NCBI GenBank assembly: GCA_011947345.1
Contig: JAAVTG010000077.1
Coordinates: 372,001 to 436,000 of the forward strand
DNA from: Phytophthora quininea
Taxonomy: Eukaryota > Oomycota > Peronosporomycetes > Peronosporales > Peronosporaceae
Reading direction: 5' to 3'
Length of the DNA: 64,000 bases
Shown: one piece after another, positions 1 through 11,588 of the stretch
Position numbering within the stretch: the first letter of the stretch is position 1
Layout: the number at the start of each line of letters is the position of its first letter
Notes under the pieces: generated by a model
Seen by the model: only the letters and a program-made list of their open reading frames with translations
Told to the model about the DNA's origin: nothing
Database searches by the model: none
Position numbers and translations under genes: made by a program

Positions 1-2135
1 CTACCACACATAAACACATTAGAATAACCCCGTCGCAACAAACGGGAAAACTAGGAAGTGAACATACCGGCAAGCTATTCAGCCCAGCCATAATACTATC
101 AGTCTGCGCAGTGGCATACAAAGTCAATGCTCGTTCACCGGCATCTCGGAATGCAGGGACCATGTCGATCATCGTGGCCGTCTGATTCAACGGCGGTTGC
201 AATCTGGAAGCAAATGGACTTTGTAAGAAACACCGACAAGTGAAATATGGCAACCGACATGCATACCGTTGCTTGTACAAGTGCCCCATGACAAGGATGT
301 GGTGTGTGATGTAGAGACAATCATTATGGTAAAGCATGCACGTCCGCGAGTCGTTTGCGATGTCGTCTTCGTACAGCGTTGGCACAATAGTGCGGAACAG
401 GAGGAACAAATCACGAGCTGTTTGGAAAAACAATTTGGCGCTCGCTCCACCAGCAGTACACGCCTCACTCATCGTCTGATGTACCAGCTCCACCACTTGG
501 TGAGCACATACAGTCACACGATAGTCGGGCATCTGGAAGGAGCTGCTTTCAATGTCGTCATTGTCTGAGCTCGAAGGCGTTGAACTCGCTTCTTTGGAAC
601 CTTTGCCCTTCTTAACAGAACCAATTGAGGGATTGAGGTTGCACTTTTCAGCCGCTCTTGCAATTCTCATAGAGTCGTGGTATCTCTGACGCATGAAATC
701 TCGTCCGGTGCTCAGGATATTTTGCCGGCGCTTCTTTGAATGCAATCTGCACGGAAACATCAAAATCATGTGAGTTCTAATTGAAAACCAAGCAAAGCAA
801 GTCACGCACTGGTTCAGTTGGTTGACAAAGCTTTGCAGTTCACTGTTACTGCAAGCAGTGAAACCAATCGATGTCAGCGCTTCTTCCATGTTGTTGAGCT
901 ATCGATATCACAAACAACAATCCGTCAGCACATGTGTATGATGCCAACATTGCAGAAACAAGACCTACAGCTGTATGCACTGCGTTCCGGAATTCATCAA
1001 GCGCAGCAGCATCTTGAGGAGCTTGTCTTGGAGCAGATTCATCATCTGTGCTTCAAGGTTGCCCGGGATCTTCCACACAAACTCCCCGAGCTGGGCCATG
1101 AGCTCGGAATTGCCGCCAAACAACTCTTCGTAGATGAATTCTAGCACGGTGACAATAATCGTGAACTTCTCCTGCACTCGTGCAGTGTCAGTGGCATCAT
1201 TCGCCTCGTTCTCAACGGTAAGTTTCAGTGTTGTTCCTCCGTCAACGCGATTCTGCGTTACAGATCCACTCAAAGACAGCAACATGGGCTTGATGAGGTG
1301 CTGCGAAATGGCCTTAGCCAGATCTTTCAATTTCGGCGTGAGAATGTCCAGTACATCACAGGCCGTCCAAAACTCTTGTCGTAGTGTTTCCTTCTGTATT
1401 TTGTCCGTCGCGAACGTCGCGTCCGGAAACGGTTTATCCATCACCTTTAACGCGCCATCTTGCCACACCGCAGTGCAAGCGAAATACCTGTTCAACTGAC
1501 TTGTCAACCGGTTCTTCTTGCGTAGCAACTGCATCCTGACGAGCCGTACAATAGCTGCATCTTCGGCATCGCTCTGCCCTTCCACTAACCCCTGCACCAA
1601 CCTCTCCACTTCCGCAGCCCCTTCCGCCGCCGACACAAACCTCTGCTTGTCGATCGACTCGTCCACATCGCTCAGCAGTCTGTCCATCTCCGTCAGCTGC
1701 TCAATGAGCGCCAACATGTTCTTGGCTTGCTGTACTTGCTGCTTCAGCTCCTCTCGCTGCGTAAAGTCCAGCAATAGCTGAGCTTCGGGCGCTATATCTT
1801 CGCCTTCCTCCAGCTGCAACCTCCCCACAGCGTCCAACAGCGCCACGTTCAGACGCCGCATCTTCTCCTGCAAGTCCGAATTGTCCACGTCGTCTCCGTC
1901 CATGGGGAACGAGTGGGACGCGCCCCACTTGGACGCAATCTTGACGGCTTCGTCGGCCGTCAATGTCGACGACGACGCGTAGAAGGAGCGCAACGCGCCC
2001 ACGACTTGGCCACGCACTTGGACAATCTCCTCATGCGTCTCCTCCAGCTTTCTATAAGCGTAAAACCTGTCAGGCACCGAGCTACAGAGCTCTACAGCAT
2101 GCTCCTACCTCGTCAACATTTCGATCGACATCATT
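1..2135 (-). CDS. ZW10: ZW10 kinetochore/vesicle-tethering protein, 3' end beyond window
   Basis: ZW10 belongs to the RZZ complex at kinetochores and to the NRZ (Dsl1-like) tether at the ER. I built the model from splice signals: exons 2135-2110, 2052-969, 898-810, 746-267 and 203-68, with GT-AG introns of 57, 70, 62-63 and 63 bases; a further donor (GTATGT) at base 67 runs out of the window. The exons join in frame into about 605 codons, while animal ZW10 is near 780, so roughly the last quarter is missing. The N-terminal part is a long helical region (KLEETHEEIV near residue 9) and the later exons contain the family-like segment NDCLYITHHILVMGH. The start at 2135 (MMSIEML) is preferred over the downstream open frame because an acceptor (TTATAG) lies directly before KLEETHEE. 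It shares an 85-bp divergent intergenic region with SMU1. Confidence 0.85.
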
Positions 2136-2220
2136 TTCGCAAATTGCGCATAATTTTACTTGGATAAATAAATCTTACCCAAATTATTGGTTGCATTTTT
2201 ACTTAACTGATCCAGGCAAG
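2136..2220. promoter_or_regulatory. Bidirectional promoter region ZW10/SMU1
   Basis: Only 85 bases separate the two divergent start codons. The segment is AT-rich and carries ATTGG (a reverse CCAAT box) at about 2186-2190. No TATA box is evident. It must hold the core promoters of both genes unless transcripts start inside a gene. Confidence 0.5.
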
Positions 2221-3846
2221 ATGGAGCTGGAGGTGGACTCTGCGGACGCGATCCGCTTGATGCTGCAGTTCCTGAAGGAGAACCGCCTGTTCAAGACCAT
2301 GAAGACGCTGCAGGAGGAAGCCCAAGTGAGTCTCAACGCCGTGGACTCGGTGGAAGCTCTGGCCGAAGACATCTCGCACGGCCGCTGGGACTTGGTGCTG
2401 CAGCAGACCAAGACGCTCGAGTGCAGCGCCACGGCCATGGCGGAGCTGTACGAGCTGGTGCTGCTGGACATGCTGGAGGCCCAGGAGAAGGACGTGGCGC
2501 TACAGATTCTGCGCACAACGCCAGCCATGCAGAGCCTGAAGCAGACGCAGCCCGAACGCTACTTAAAGCTGGAGAAGCTGGCCCACAAGGCTGTCTTTGA
2601 CGCTTCAGAAGCTTATCCTAGCACTACTAAGCAGAAACGACGCGATGAGGTCGCTCAAATGTTCAGAAACGAAGTGAATACGGTCGAGCCGTCGAGATTG
2701 TTGGTGCTATTGGGACAAGCACTCAAATGGCAGCAGCTGCAGGGAATTGTGACGTCTGGAGAAGACTTTGATCTGTTTAGAGGAGGCGCCAAGGAGAGAA
2801 AAGTGGATCGAACGGAGAAGCTGGTGAGGAAGTCTGCAGGCAAGATCAAGTTCAGCAAAACGTCGATGCCGCAGTGTGCGCAGTTCAGCCGAGATGGCAG
2901 GATGCTTGTCACAGGAGCGAAGGACGGGTTTGTCGAGGTCTGGGACTTTGAAAAGTGCAAACTGAGGAAGGACCTGGAGTATCAAGCCAAGGTGAGAGGG
3001 CTATTTGTTGAGGTTTATATCGAACTCGTACTGACACGTGGGGATTTTTGAACGTAGGATGAGTTCATGATGCACGATGACAGTGTGACGGCCGAGGCGT
3101 TTAGTAGAGATGGAGAGCTGCTAGCAACGGGAAGCGAAGATGGAAAGGTTAAGGTGTGGAAGGTGTCCACTGGTCTTTGTCTACGTCGCTTTGATAACGC
3201 CCATACGAAGGGCATTCAGAGTGTCGCGTTCTCGCGTGATGGCACTCAGTTGCTTACAGCTTCGTTCGACCACCTCATTCGTATCCATGGGCTCAAATCG
3301 GGTCAAACACTGAAGGAATTTCGTGGCCACCAGAGCTACGTCAACACAGCGATCTTCTCTTCCGATGGGAGCAAAGTCATTTCGACTTCCAGTGATGGCA
3401 CGTTGAAGATATGGAACACCAAAACGAGCGAGTGTTTGCAGACTGTGCGGCCACCTAGTGAGTCGTATGCAGAGGAGGTGGATATTGCGAACGCTTTGTT
3501 GGTACCAAACGCGTCTGGAACTGGAGACGACATCATCATGTGTACACGAACAAGTGACATGGTTCGAGTGTCGATGGAGGGAGAAGTGCTGCTGACGTAC
3601 AAGGGCGATACTCTGAACGATAAGAAGATTGGGAACTTTGTCGGCTGCACGCTGTCGATGCGAGGCAAATGGTTGTATGGCGTGACTGACAAGGGGTTTA
3701 TTGTAAGCTTTGAAGCGGAGACCGGCACGCTTGAGACGTCGATGCAGATCTGCAACGGCGATGCGTTCGGTATCGCTCACCACCCGCACCGCAACATCGT
3801 AGCAACTTTCGGCAGCGATCGTTACGTTCGGTTGTGGAAGGCATGA
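2221..3846 (+). CDS. SMU1: SMU1 WD40-repeat splicing factor
   Basis: SMU1 is a spliceosome-associated protein acting with RED/IK on the B complex in the nucleus. Two exons (2221-2991 and 3058-3846) with a 66-base GT-AG intron give 519 aa, close to the 513 aa of animal SMU1. Residues 1-100 form the LisH/CTLH region (LMLQFLKENRLFKTMKTLQ, LYELVLLDMLEAQEKDVALQ). From about residue 215 come WD40 blades, with tandem motifs such as FSRDGRMLVTGAKDGFVEVW, FSRDGELLATGSEDGKVKVW, FSSDGSKVISTSSDGTLKIW and a final FGSDRYVRLWKA. The ATG at 2221 begins the LisH directly. No frame break was seen. Confidence 0.93.
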
Positions 3847-4244
3847 TAAACTTCATGTTGGCAGCAATGCTTACAACGAATAGATTTAGTGCAGATATTC
3901 ACGCCACCGATGTTTTCCGTCGGCTACTTCTTGAACATAAGCGGCGAGGGCTCCTTCACTCCATCTGCCAGGCAAGTGTGTCAGGTTACGAAGACAACCG
4001 TGTCCACTGTTCTTACGCATGATAGTTTGGCGTGCAGGGTCCGATTCAAAACTCACTTCCTGTGTACAAGACCTCCCGTCAAACACTCTTATTTGATTTA
4101 CACCAGCGTAACGTACCTCGTGATTACTTGGTGCTGTTCCCGCTGCGAATTGATTGAACTGGTGTTCAACTTCACGGTCTCTTTCATGTTGCTGTTGTCT
4201 CTCTGCTCATGAACACATCAATGGAGGTTAAACAGAGTAGAAGC
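3847..4244. other. Convergent intergenic region, no gene seen
   Basis: This 398-bp stretch lies between the stop codons of SMU1 (plus) and CEP20 (minus). The short open frames in it have no recognisable features and it probably holds the two 3' UTRs. Confidence 0.5.
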
Positions 4245-4884
4245 TCAGTACAACATCATCATACCGCGACTTTGTTGCAAACTCGCCACAATGCTGTAGA
4301 GAAGAGGAACGTGCGTAAATCGCGAGTCCTCCACCACTATCAGCAACAATCCATTAATTCCTTCAACCATATATCCACACTTCTAACTCTCACCGTTCAG
4401 CTCATTCGACAGGAACTCTCTGTCGAAAGGTTTGTCCGCTGGCTGGCCAGATTCTAAGCAACAAGACAATCAACCACTTGTCCGCTCTTGAACATATACA
4501 CCCCTTACCTGGCAGGAACACCGACAAAGCATGTCGATAACTGTTGTACTCAAGATACTCTCGGATCAGCTCGTTGATGATCAAGTTCTCGTTCGAAAGC
4601 TTCGGTTTCGGCACATCCTACACATTTACAACACATTCCATGACCAAGTCCACAGCAAAACGCATTCTGCGCCCCATCAGCTCTACCTGATCATCAAGCG
4701 CCGCGAAGATCTCGGCTCGGATTCTGGCCTTGATCTGGTCCAGCGACCCTCTCGCCACCAGTGTGTCCTTCAGCACTGTCTCCACCACATTCGCTATAAG
4801 AATCTGCTCTAGCAAGCCCACCAGCCTCCGCATCCTGTCCCCACCGTCCTTGAGATCCGACAAGTTGGTGTCCGTCATGTTCAT
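4245..4884 (-). CDS. CEP20: CEP20/FOR20 (FOPNL) LisH centrosomal protein
   Basis: CEP20/FOR20 is a small basal-body and centriolar-satellite protein needed for ciliogenesis, fitting an organism with flagellate zoospores. Four exons (4884-4687, 4617-4509, 4453-4394, 4336-4245), with GT-AG introns of 69, 55 and 57 bases, join without frame problems into 152 aa; the human protein has 174. Diagnostic segments are LKDTLVARGSLDQIKARIRA (N-terminal TOF-like region), NENLIINELIREYLEYNSYR (LisH), LPESGQP and the C-terminal VPLLYSIVASL. The two small exons are missed if only long open frames are considered. It diverges from the DUF2009 gene across 81 bases. Confidence 0.88.
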
Positions 4885-4965
4885 ATCACTACCTCGTTCT
4901 TATTGGTCGAAAAGAAGGGCTGAGCCAATAACGGCTCAGTCTTGCTTTTGCCATAGTGGAGAGTG
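4885..4965. promoter_or_regulatory. Bidirectional promoter with two CCAAT boxes and a palindrome
   Basis: In the 81 bases between the divergent starts of CEP20 and the DUF2009 gene, ATTGG (4902-4906) and CCAAT (4925-4929) face opposite ways. The second lies within an inverted repeat, CTGAGCC (4920-4926), a 6-base spacer and GGCTCAG (4933-4939). This looks like a shared regulatory element; which factor binds is unknown. Confidence 0.5.
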
Positions 4966-7033
4966 ATGGAGGAATCAATCGACGGCGACCGCCTGGCTCG
5001 CGTGAGCCGCATGCGCACGCTGTCGGCGCTGCTGGACGACGACCTGGACGACGACGAGCAGCTGCCGGAGGAGTGTCGCGCGCTGTTCGCCCACGTGACG
5101 GCCGCCTCCAGCAAGGACAAGGACAAGGACTCGAGCGACGAGGACGTGGCTCTGCTGGAGCAGACGCGCCGCAATGAGTTCCTGTGCGTCGAGTGCCAGG
5201 CCCACGAGGCCGAGCTCTTCTGCGAGCAGTGCCACGACTATTTCTGCGAGCTGTGCTGTGGCGGCCAGCACCGCAAGGGCAACCGGAGGAAACACACGTT
5301 CCAGCCGAGGTTCCCGGCCACGTCCAAGGCTGAAGACGTCGAGATGGACGCTCCGGACGCAGTGGACTATGAGGTAGGCTACAATATCTATTGATTTAGG
5401 GTATTGCAGCTGATTTTGGGGGTGGTTTTAGAGCGACGAAGAGCTGGACGGAGACACGAGCAGCAGCGACAGCGACCAAGACCTTGATGGTGCAGATGAC
5501 TCCGATGATGACTCTGCTGCTCCTCGCCGTAACATTTGTAACTTGATGGGTCATTATCTGTTAGGTTATCCGTCGGCCATGGGGCCTGCAAGGCTCACGA
5601 ACGGCTGTGCGAACGCGGCGAGCAGCGAAGCGGCGACCGCGATGCTGGAGAGAGCCAAGTACATCCCCGTGCGACTGACCTACGAAGAGCGCAAGCTACT
5701 GCGAGCACTGGAGGCCGCGCTCTGTGTGAGCAGCTACACGGACAAGCTGGACACGCCCAAGTTCCTACCCGCGGCCAAGAGAGTGCGCGCACAACTGCAG
5801 GATGTGTGCGGCTTTCTGTCAGCGCTGGCCGTTGCGTCGGACTATCGAGCAGGACAAGAAGTGCTGGACGACAAGAACTTTGCCGAGAGCGCCGAGTTTT
5901 TCCAGGAGATCTTTGAGCTCGGACGGAGATACAAGATCATGAACCCAGAGAAGATGCGTGGAGAGTACGGCAAGCTCATGTACTTGCTGCAGGACGCGGT
6001 GAGTCCAGAGCTCCAGGAACTGCTGGGGTTCTCGTGTCTGCGTAAGATCCGCACGGTGTACGATGTCCTCGAGGCAGGTGGTGGACTGGGGATGCTTCGT
6101 GATTCGCGTATTGAGACGGCGACGATGGTCGTAGCGCCTGAAGGCAAGTCACGTCCTCAAATTCAACGCCAGATCAAACTAAAGGAGCAGGCAATCCGTG
6201 CTCTGAGTGACAAGTACGAGAGCAGACGACTCTCGCGCGACTCGCTGCAGCAGTGTCTGTACTCGATTGCGGACAACAACTACCACCTCTACTTCGAGCG
6301 CGACCCGATCGACCGCATGATCAAGCTGTTGACGACACACTTTAATCCGGATGACGAGCAGGAGGACAGTTCTTTGGCGATTATTAGTGGCAATGACGGC
6401 GCGCGGTTGTCCCATTCGCACAGTCGACAGTACAACTACGTGCTGCAGTCGCTGACACTCTGGCGAGAGATCGCTCACGATATGTTCCGGTTGTGGTGCT
6501 TGACGGACGAAGACTTATTGGCAGATGGGACTCGCTATGACTTGTCGGATACAGGCCAGGGACTGCACCGCATCCAACCTGCGCCACGGGTGTCCCGTGC
6601 AATGCACGTGATTCTCCACTCAACGCAGCGCGACTTGGACTCATGGGTGGGGTCGAGCGTCATCCACTTGGGCGACAAGAACGTACCCAATGCACTCATG
6701 TTTATCGATAAGTACACGCAGGTGGGGCACATTCTACGGCCGATCGTCAAGGCAATCGACAGTATCGAGTCGATGTGCTCGTCGTCGAAGGCTATCCAGG
6801 GATATGTGGACAGCACATTCGGTGGCGCTCGCAAGCTCCAGCGCACCATTTTGTCGGACTTTTTCCGCGAGGCTTTTGACGGTAGCGGCGCTGACAACTT
6901 CTTCGAAGCGGGGTCGTGCATCGATGGACGCTTAACGAGCGCCTGGAACTGGTGTTCCAATCTGCACAAGAAACCTTTCTTCCCCATTTTCAAGATCACG
7001 GGCTTCGTCGGCTTTGACGGCAAGTTCGGGTAG
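4966..7033 (+). CDS. B-box zinc finger + DUF2009 (UPF0652-like) protein
   Basis: Two exons (4966-5373, 5432-7033) with a 58-base GT-AG intron encode 669 aa. Residues 1-65 are acidic. Residues 68-110 form a B-box-like zinc finger (CVECQAHEAELFCEQCHDYF, then CELCCGGQHRKGNRRKH). An acidic Ser/Asp-rich linker spans the intron, and the remainder begins NICNLMGHYLLGYPSAMG and continues as one long conserved-looking domain that I match, from memory, to DUF2009/UPF0652. The function of that family is not known. The ATG at 4966 is chosen over an upstream in-frame GTG. The long C-terminal part has no frame breaks. Its 3' end converges on the receptor kinase with 138 bp between stops. Confidence 0.7.
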
Positions 7034-7171
7034 AGGAATGGATACACGACTGCGACGAGCGTTGCGTTCGTCTGGCAGGTAGAGATAACACGCAGATGGT
7101 TGCGGTTCCTAACGCTATCACACTATATTTTCTTGCGAGATATTTACTTAGCAAAAATCTACTGCAGGGTC

Positions 7172-9388
7172 TTACATCGACAGCGACATTTTGCGCCTCG
7201 AGTTCATGGAGTTCGACGAGTCGATGCTAGGAGAGTTAAAACTCACAGAAGACCTCCCCATGATCCGCTGGATCGCGTACACTACTTCGGTGGCCGACGG
7301 GCGATCGTCCGGATTCAGGGCCAAGCAGGCCTTGGCCAATTCCAACACCTTCTTAGGACAGTCCTCGCTGAAGTCGGGGATCAACTCGCCAGCCGCAACC
7401 ATCCGCAGAATTGCCGTCTCCTCCACTTTACCTCCTTGCGGCGGGTTCTTCGCGTTCCAGTACGGATAGTCTTCCGTGTCGATTTCAGAGATGACCACTC
7501 CAAGTGAAAAGATGTCGGCTCGCTCGTCGTAGTCCTTGCCTAGCAGCACTTCAGGAGCAATCCAGAAGGACGTCCCGATCCCTGCAGTCATGTGAGTCTC
7601 CATCGCGTGACGCTCCCGAGAGACACCGAAGTCGCTCAGTTTGGCCTCCATCTCAGTGTTTAGCAACACATTCTTCGACTTGAGGTCACGGTGGATCAGC
7701 TTCGGGTCCAACGAGTGTAGATAAGTCAGAGCCTCTCCAATGTGTAGTGTGATACGAAGCTTGTGCGCTTCCCACGTCAGCGGCGTGTTACGCAGTTGAA
7801 AGCTCCTCAAGACTTCTCGCAAGTCTCCACGCTCCATGTACTCGGTCACAGCACTCAGATTCCGCAGAGTATCCCAGGCCACTCCAATAAACTCGACGAT
7901 GCGAGGATGCTCCAGAGTCGAGATCAGGCAGATCTCCTTCATGAACGCCTCGACGTGCTTCATATCCTGACACAAGTCCGACCGAATCCGCTTGATGGCA
8001 ACTCGACGGCGGTTGTACACGCCGCTGTAGACAAGTCCGAAGCCGCCTTTGTTGATGCAGTTGGCCACTTTGACGTCCTTGAACGGGATACGGTGCGCGA
8101 TGATGAGCGGGTCGTTGATAATGTTGGTGTTGGCCGTGAAGTGCGAGTCGAACGACAGCGTGTGGTCGAAGATCGACTCGTCCCGCTCCTTGCGGCGGCT
8201 GTTAATGCGGCGCTGGCGGACGAAGATGAAGATGAGCACGCAGACCACGACACAGGCCGCCACGATGACATAGATGAGGTAGCTGTTGCTGCTGGAGGAC
8301 GATTCCGACGTCGTCGAGGCTTCGGTGCTGTTGAGAACGCAAAATTTGATGCCGTGCGCAGTCATCCACGTGCCGTTATCGCACGCGTACGAGTCGTTCG
8401 GAGCGTCCATGTCGAAATTCGTGAGTCCGGCGATATTCTCGTACAGGTCGCTGGAGACTGTCCAGTTCTCGATGGCGTTGTTCTCTAGATAGAGGCTGTT
8501 GAGCTGGTTAAGGTAGAACATCCTGTACGGGATCTGCGTCAGCGCATTGTTGCTGACATTGATGGACCGGAGCGGACACGGATTGGCCGTGCACATTTGC
8601 GACGAGATCCGCGAGTACGTGCCGTGCAGCTTGTTGTGCGAGAGATCCAAGTACTCGAGACTGGCAAACCCTTGCAGGAAGGTGGACGTGACTTGGCTGA
8701 TGTTGCAGTACCGCAGCGTCACGTTCTGCACCGCCAGCGGAATGTAGTCGGTGCCCGAGTCCAGCGCCGAGAACAAGTCCACGTTCTCCATAGTGATCAT
8801 CTCCAACGCCGTGGTGGTGCCCACTTCAATGAGCGACGGGTTGGACGTGTCGTAGTTGTCCCAGCCCGTCGCTTCCGCCGTGATGTTGAGCGTGATGACG
8901 TCGTCGCTCACGCCTACGATCTTGATGGACACGAGATCGTCCGGCGCGACGATCGTCACGAGAGACGTCAGGCCCAAGGTGGCACCGAACTCGAGCGTCA
9001 ACGGCTGCGCCGTGAGCTCCAGTCGAGGCTCAATGTAGAACTCCCAGGCCGTCGAGTTGTCGTAGCCCTCGAGACACGTGCAGCTGACACTGGCATTGGT
9101 GTAGACGTCCGGACAGCCGCCGTTTGGCGTCAAGGTGCTGCTTTTGGTCTGCACCGACGGCTTGCCGTCGCACACAACCGGAAGCGCTTTCCAGTTGGCC
9201 GTGAGGCTGCTGCCGATGGTGCTGCCCCAGACGCTCTTGATGTCGTTGGGGAAGAGCCTCGTCTCGCCGTCCTCCATGTAGTTTTCGAGCCAGGCCTTGA
9301 CCTGGTCGTCGATCTCTCCGCCACTGCCGCTGGACTGCGCATTGGCAACGGTCGCGAGAAAGCCGAACACTGTCAGTGCTCGAAGCAT
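7172..9388 (-). CDS. LRR receptor-like kinase (TKL type), intronless
   Basis: This single open frame of 738 aa encodes a plasma-membrane receptor kinase. Residues 1-18 are a signal peptide (LRALTVFGFLATVANAQ). The ectodomain has paired cysteines (CPDVYTNASVSCTC), several N-glycosylation sequons and LRRs near residues 225-320 (LEYLDLSHNKL, LRSINVSNNALTQIPY, LNSLYLENNAIENW). One transmembrane helix lies near 370-393 (YLIYVIVAACVVVCVLIFIF), followed by basic residues. The cytoplasmic kinase has a glycine loop (NKGGFGLVYSG), VAIK lysine, HRDLKSKN catalytic loop, DFG and APE motifs, so it should be active. Ligand and substrate are unknown. It is the first of four related minus-strand loci in tandem, and the only one without frame breaks. 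Confidence 0.9.
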   Translation of the reverse strand: MLRALTVFGFLATVANAQSSGSGGEIDDQVKAWLENYMEDGETRLFPNDIKSVWGSTIGSSLTANWKALPVVCDGKPSVQTKSSTLTPNGGCPDVYTNASVSCTCLEGYDNSTAWEFYIEPRLELTAQPLTLEFGATLGLTSLVTIVAPDDLVSIKIVGVSDDVITLNITAEATGWDNYDTSNPSLIEVGTTTALEMITMENVDLFSALDSGTDYIPLAVQNVTLRYCNISQVTSTFLQGFASLEYLDLSHNKLHGTYSRISSQMCTANPCPLRSINVSNNALTQIPYRMFYLNQLNSLYLENNAIENWTVSSDLYENIAGLTNFDMDAPNDSYACDNGTWMTAHGIKFCVLNSTEASTTSESSSSSNSYLIYVIVAACVVVCVLIFIFVRQRRINSRRKERDESIFDHTLSFDSHFTANTNIINDPLIIAHRIPFKDVKVANCINKGGFGLVYSGVYNRRRVAIKRIRSDLCQDMKHVEAFMKEICLISTLEHPRIVEFIGVAWDTLRNLSAVTEYMERGDLREVLRSFQLRNTPLTWEAHKLRITLHIGEALTYLHSLDPKLIHRDLKSKNVLLNTEMEAKLSDFGVSRERHAMETHMTAGIGTSFWIAPEVLLGKDYDERADIFSLGVVISEIDTEDYPYWNAKNPPQGGKVEETAILRMVAAGELIPDFSEDCPKKVLELAKACLALNPDDRPSATEVVYAIQRIMGRSSVSFNSPSIDSSNSMNSRRKMSLSM

Positions 9389-10259
9389 TGTCGCTCCAAC
9401 CGTCCAGTACTTCTGCCACGCAGAGCTCGTTACGACCGCGCGCGTGTGTGTGCTTGGCGGCGGAAGCGCGAGTGAGCAGGGACTAGGTGCGACTGACGGA
9501 TGTTTCGATAAGAACTTGTGCTATTGGCGAGGTAGAAGTCCAGAGGGTGACGGTGGCAGGAGAAAGGGCCTGCCTGATGTCCGCGGCGCGGAGCCGGAGC
9601 CGGTCGAGTTAGCTAAGCCGCGCCTAAGCTCTTCCTGGTGAGCAGAGCCCACGATGTCAGATCTAGGAGACCACCGTCGCTCGAGGCGGTCAACAAGCGC
9701 CAAGACGTTGAAGGCCAAAAGTTGGTGAGATTTTCGAGTTGATTTGTGTCTGGATATCCTACCGCCGCTCGAAGCAGCAGGACTTCCTGGCAGTGGAGGC
9801 CAATCGACTCAGCGGGAGGATGCAACGCTTATTCACCATGAACGACATCCGAGTTGAGGTGGTGGCGGTCTCCGAGCGATTCTTTTCGGTGCAAAGGCGT
9901 CGGGCTGGAAGGCGAAGATCAAAGTTGAGTCGCTGCTGCTTGGGTGCGTGCAATGCTCGACTTGCAGCCTCCTGCTCTGCTCGACTCTGCGCTCGGCCTC
10001 CGTCAAGAGCTTGGGCAAGTTGCGGCAAGTAGAATCCCACGCCGCTGCGCTCTATGAGGTCACAAACGAGCCAACGGGCCAGCCAGCCGCACGAAGCATG
10101 TGGAGGACAGCAACGGAGGACCATGTGGGGTCGTCCGAACGAGCAAATGCACATGAACCGACACGAATTTGAGCGCCAATTCGCCGGTCGACCTTGACCA
10201 GCATGACACACGCGGCCTCGGGAAGCACGCAAGCACACGGCGCTGGCTGGGCAAGTGAG
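9389..10259. other. Intergenic upstream region of the first receptor kinase
   Basis: About 870 bp lie between the receptor kinase start (9388) and the decayed copy. No protein-like frame was recognised. It should contain the 5' flank of the 7172-9388 gene. Confidence 0.4.
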
Positions 10260-11200
10260 TCAGGACAGTCCGGTCGTGGCACGTTCAATTCGTCGAGTCG
10301 TCCTTGAAGCTCTTCAACTGCTGCTCAAGGGCTCCACTGAGGCCGCACCAACCCGCCTCACTCAGACGGTTCTCGTGTCGCCACTGGGCCAGCTTCAGGA
10401 CGGACGTCGGACAGCGTGACGATGCAGTTCGCCAGTCGCCACGAGCTGCAGGATTTCTATCCGGCTCAAGCAGAACGATTGCATTGTATATGCTGGCCTT
10501 CTTGTCGTAGATCGATAGCATTTCCCGAAGCCGCACCGATGAACTCGACAGTTCGCGGATGCCGTAGCAACACTGCAGCCACGAGTGCGATCTCTTTGAC
10601 GAACTGCTGCACTTACCATTACGTGCTGCCACTTGCATCTTCTTGACAGCGATCGGCCGGCCTCGATACATGCCGATAAACACTAAACCAAAGCCGCCCG
10701 GATGATGCAGCAGCCAAATTTGAGAGGAAGAGCGGCGGGTCTGCATCAAGATGGACATGCATGGCATCGGAGGTGGTGTTATACTGGCTGCTGGAGAATG
10801 CAGGGCTGATGGTTTGGAAGACCACTTCCACGCTAAAACACGCAGCATCAGTAACACAGCGATGCCTGAAATGCCTAACTGGTTGAACAGTCAATTCTGG
10901 GCACAAGTGGTGATTTAGTGGAGGACCTGGAGATGACAAAGAGCTACTGATAGCACAAGCCTTCGCCCCGCGATCGACTTTCCGAGCGCCGTCACTGCAC
11001 TCTGTCCAGTCCGCTGTTGACGGTGAAATTGCTGATGTCATTTTCGAGGAGGAAAAGAGTGCAAAGGTTAGTCCAAATATTGGCGAAAGCCTGTGCATCC
11101 GAAGGTTGCAAGTTTTCAATGCTGAACGGGGTGATCGAAAAAAATTGAGGTAGCACTCTGGTGCGAATGGAATTGCTAGTGATGAACCGCAATCACCAAT
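10260..11200 (-). pseudogene. Decayed LRR receptor-like kinase
   Basis: Pieces of the same receptor family appear on the minus strand in different frames. An LRR-like LCTLFLLENDISNFTVNSGL is near 11,000-11,065. The glycine loop GGFGLVFIGMYRGRPIAVKK follows near 10,630-10,700. A block equivalent to EQFVREITL..HPRIVEFIGA sits near 10,520-10,610 but is frame-shifted. A residue of the C-lobe (EILQLVATGEL) is near 10,440. The catalytic HRDLK and DFG motifs are absent, and the spacing implies that most of the kinase core was deleted. No transmembrane helix is clear. This is a real relic, unlike the neighbours whose breaks are single bases at homopolymers. Confidence 0.75.
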
Positions 11201-11588
11201 AATGCTTGTGAATTGCGAGCGATTAAGTATTATACATGAGCTAAGATCAATTTGTTGATCACTGCCATGCGAATTAATGGCCCCGGGTCTCGGCGACGAA
11301 AAACCAACGTTGCATCACTTATCACTTGCGGCAACTTGCGAATCGGGTCACGATATCGTAAAAGTGTTGGTGCAAACGAATCGCGAGTGTAATGGACATT
11401 TCGGGAAGAGCGATGCTAACACGATACGTTCCGCCTCGCACTACCGGTCATTTTCGCCGTGGGAAATGAGCTCTCTGATGAAGCTCGATCTGTCCTGATG
11501 GAGGCTTCACGGGTGCCAGTTGACAATGGAGATTAGATAAGTTTACAAAAACTACGACACTAGGATCAAAAATGCAGCTACAACTCCC
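11201..11588. other. Intergenic, nothing recognised
   Basis: This 388-bp AT-rich stretch lies between the decayed kinase and the stop codon of the next receptor kinase. No coding or RNA feature was recognised. Confidence 0.4.

Noticed and set aside
3181..3789. A 202-codon minus-strand frame inside SMU1
   Set aside because: It is a shadow of WD40 coding sequence, with no independent motifs.
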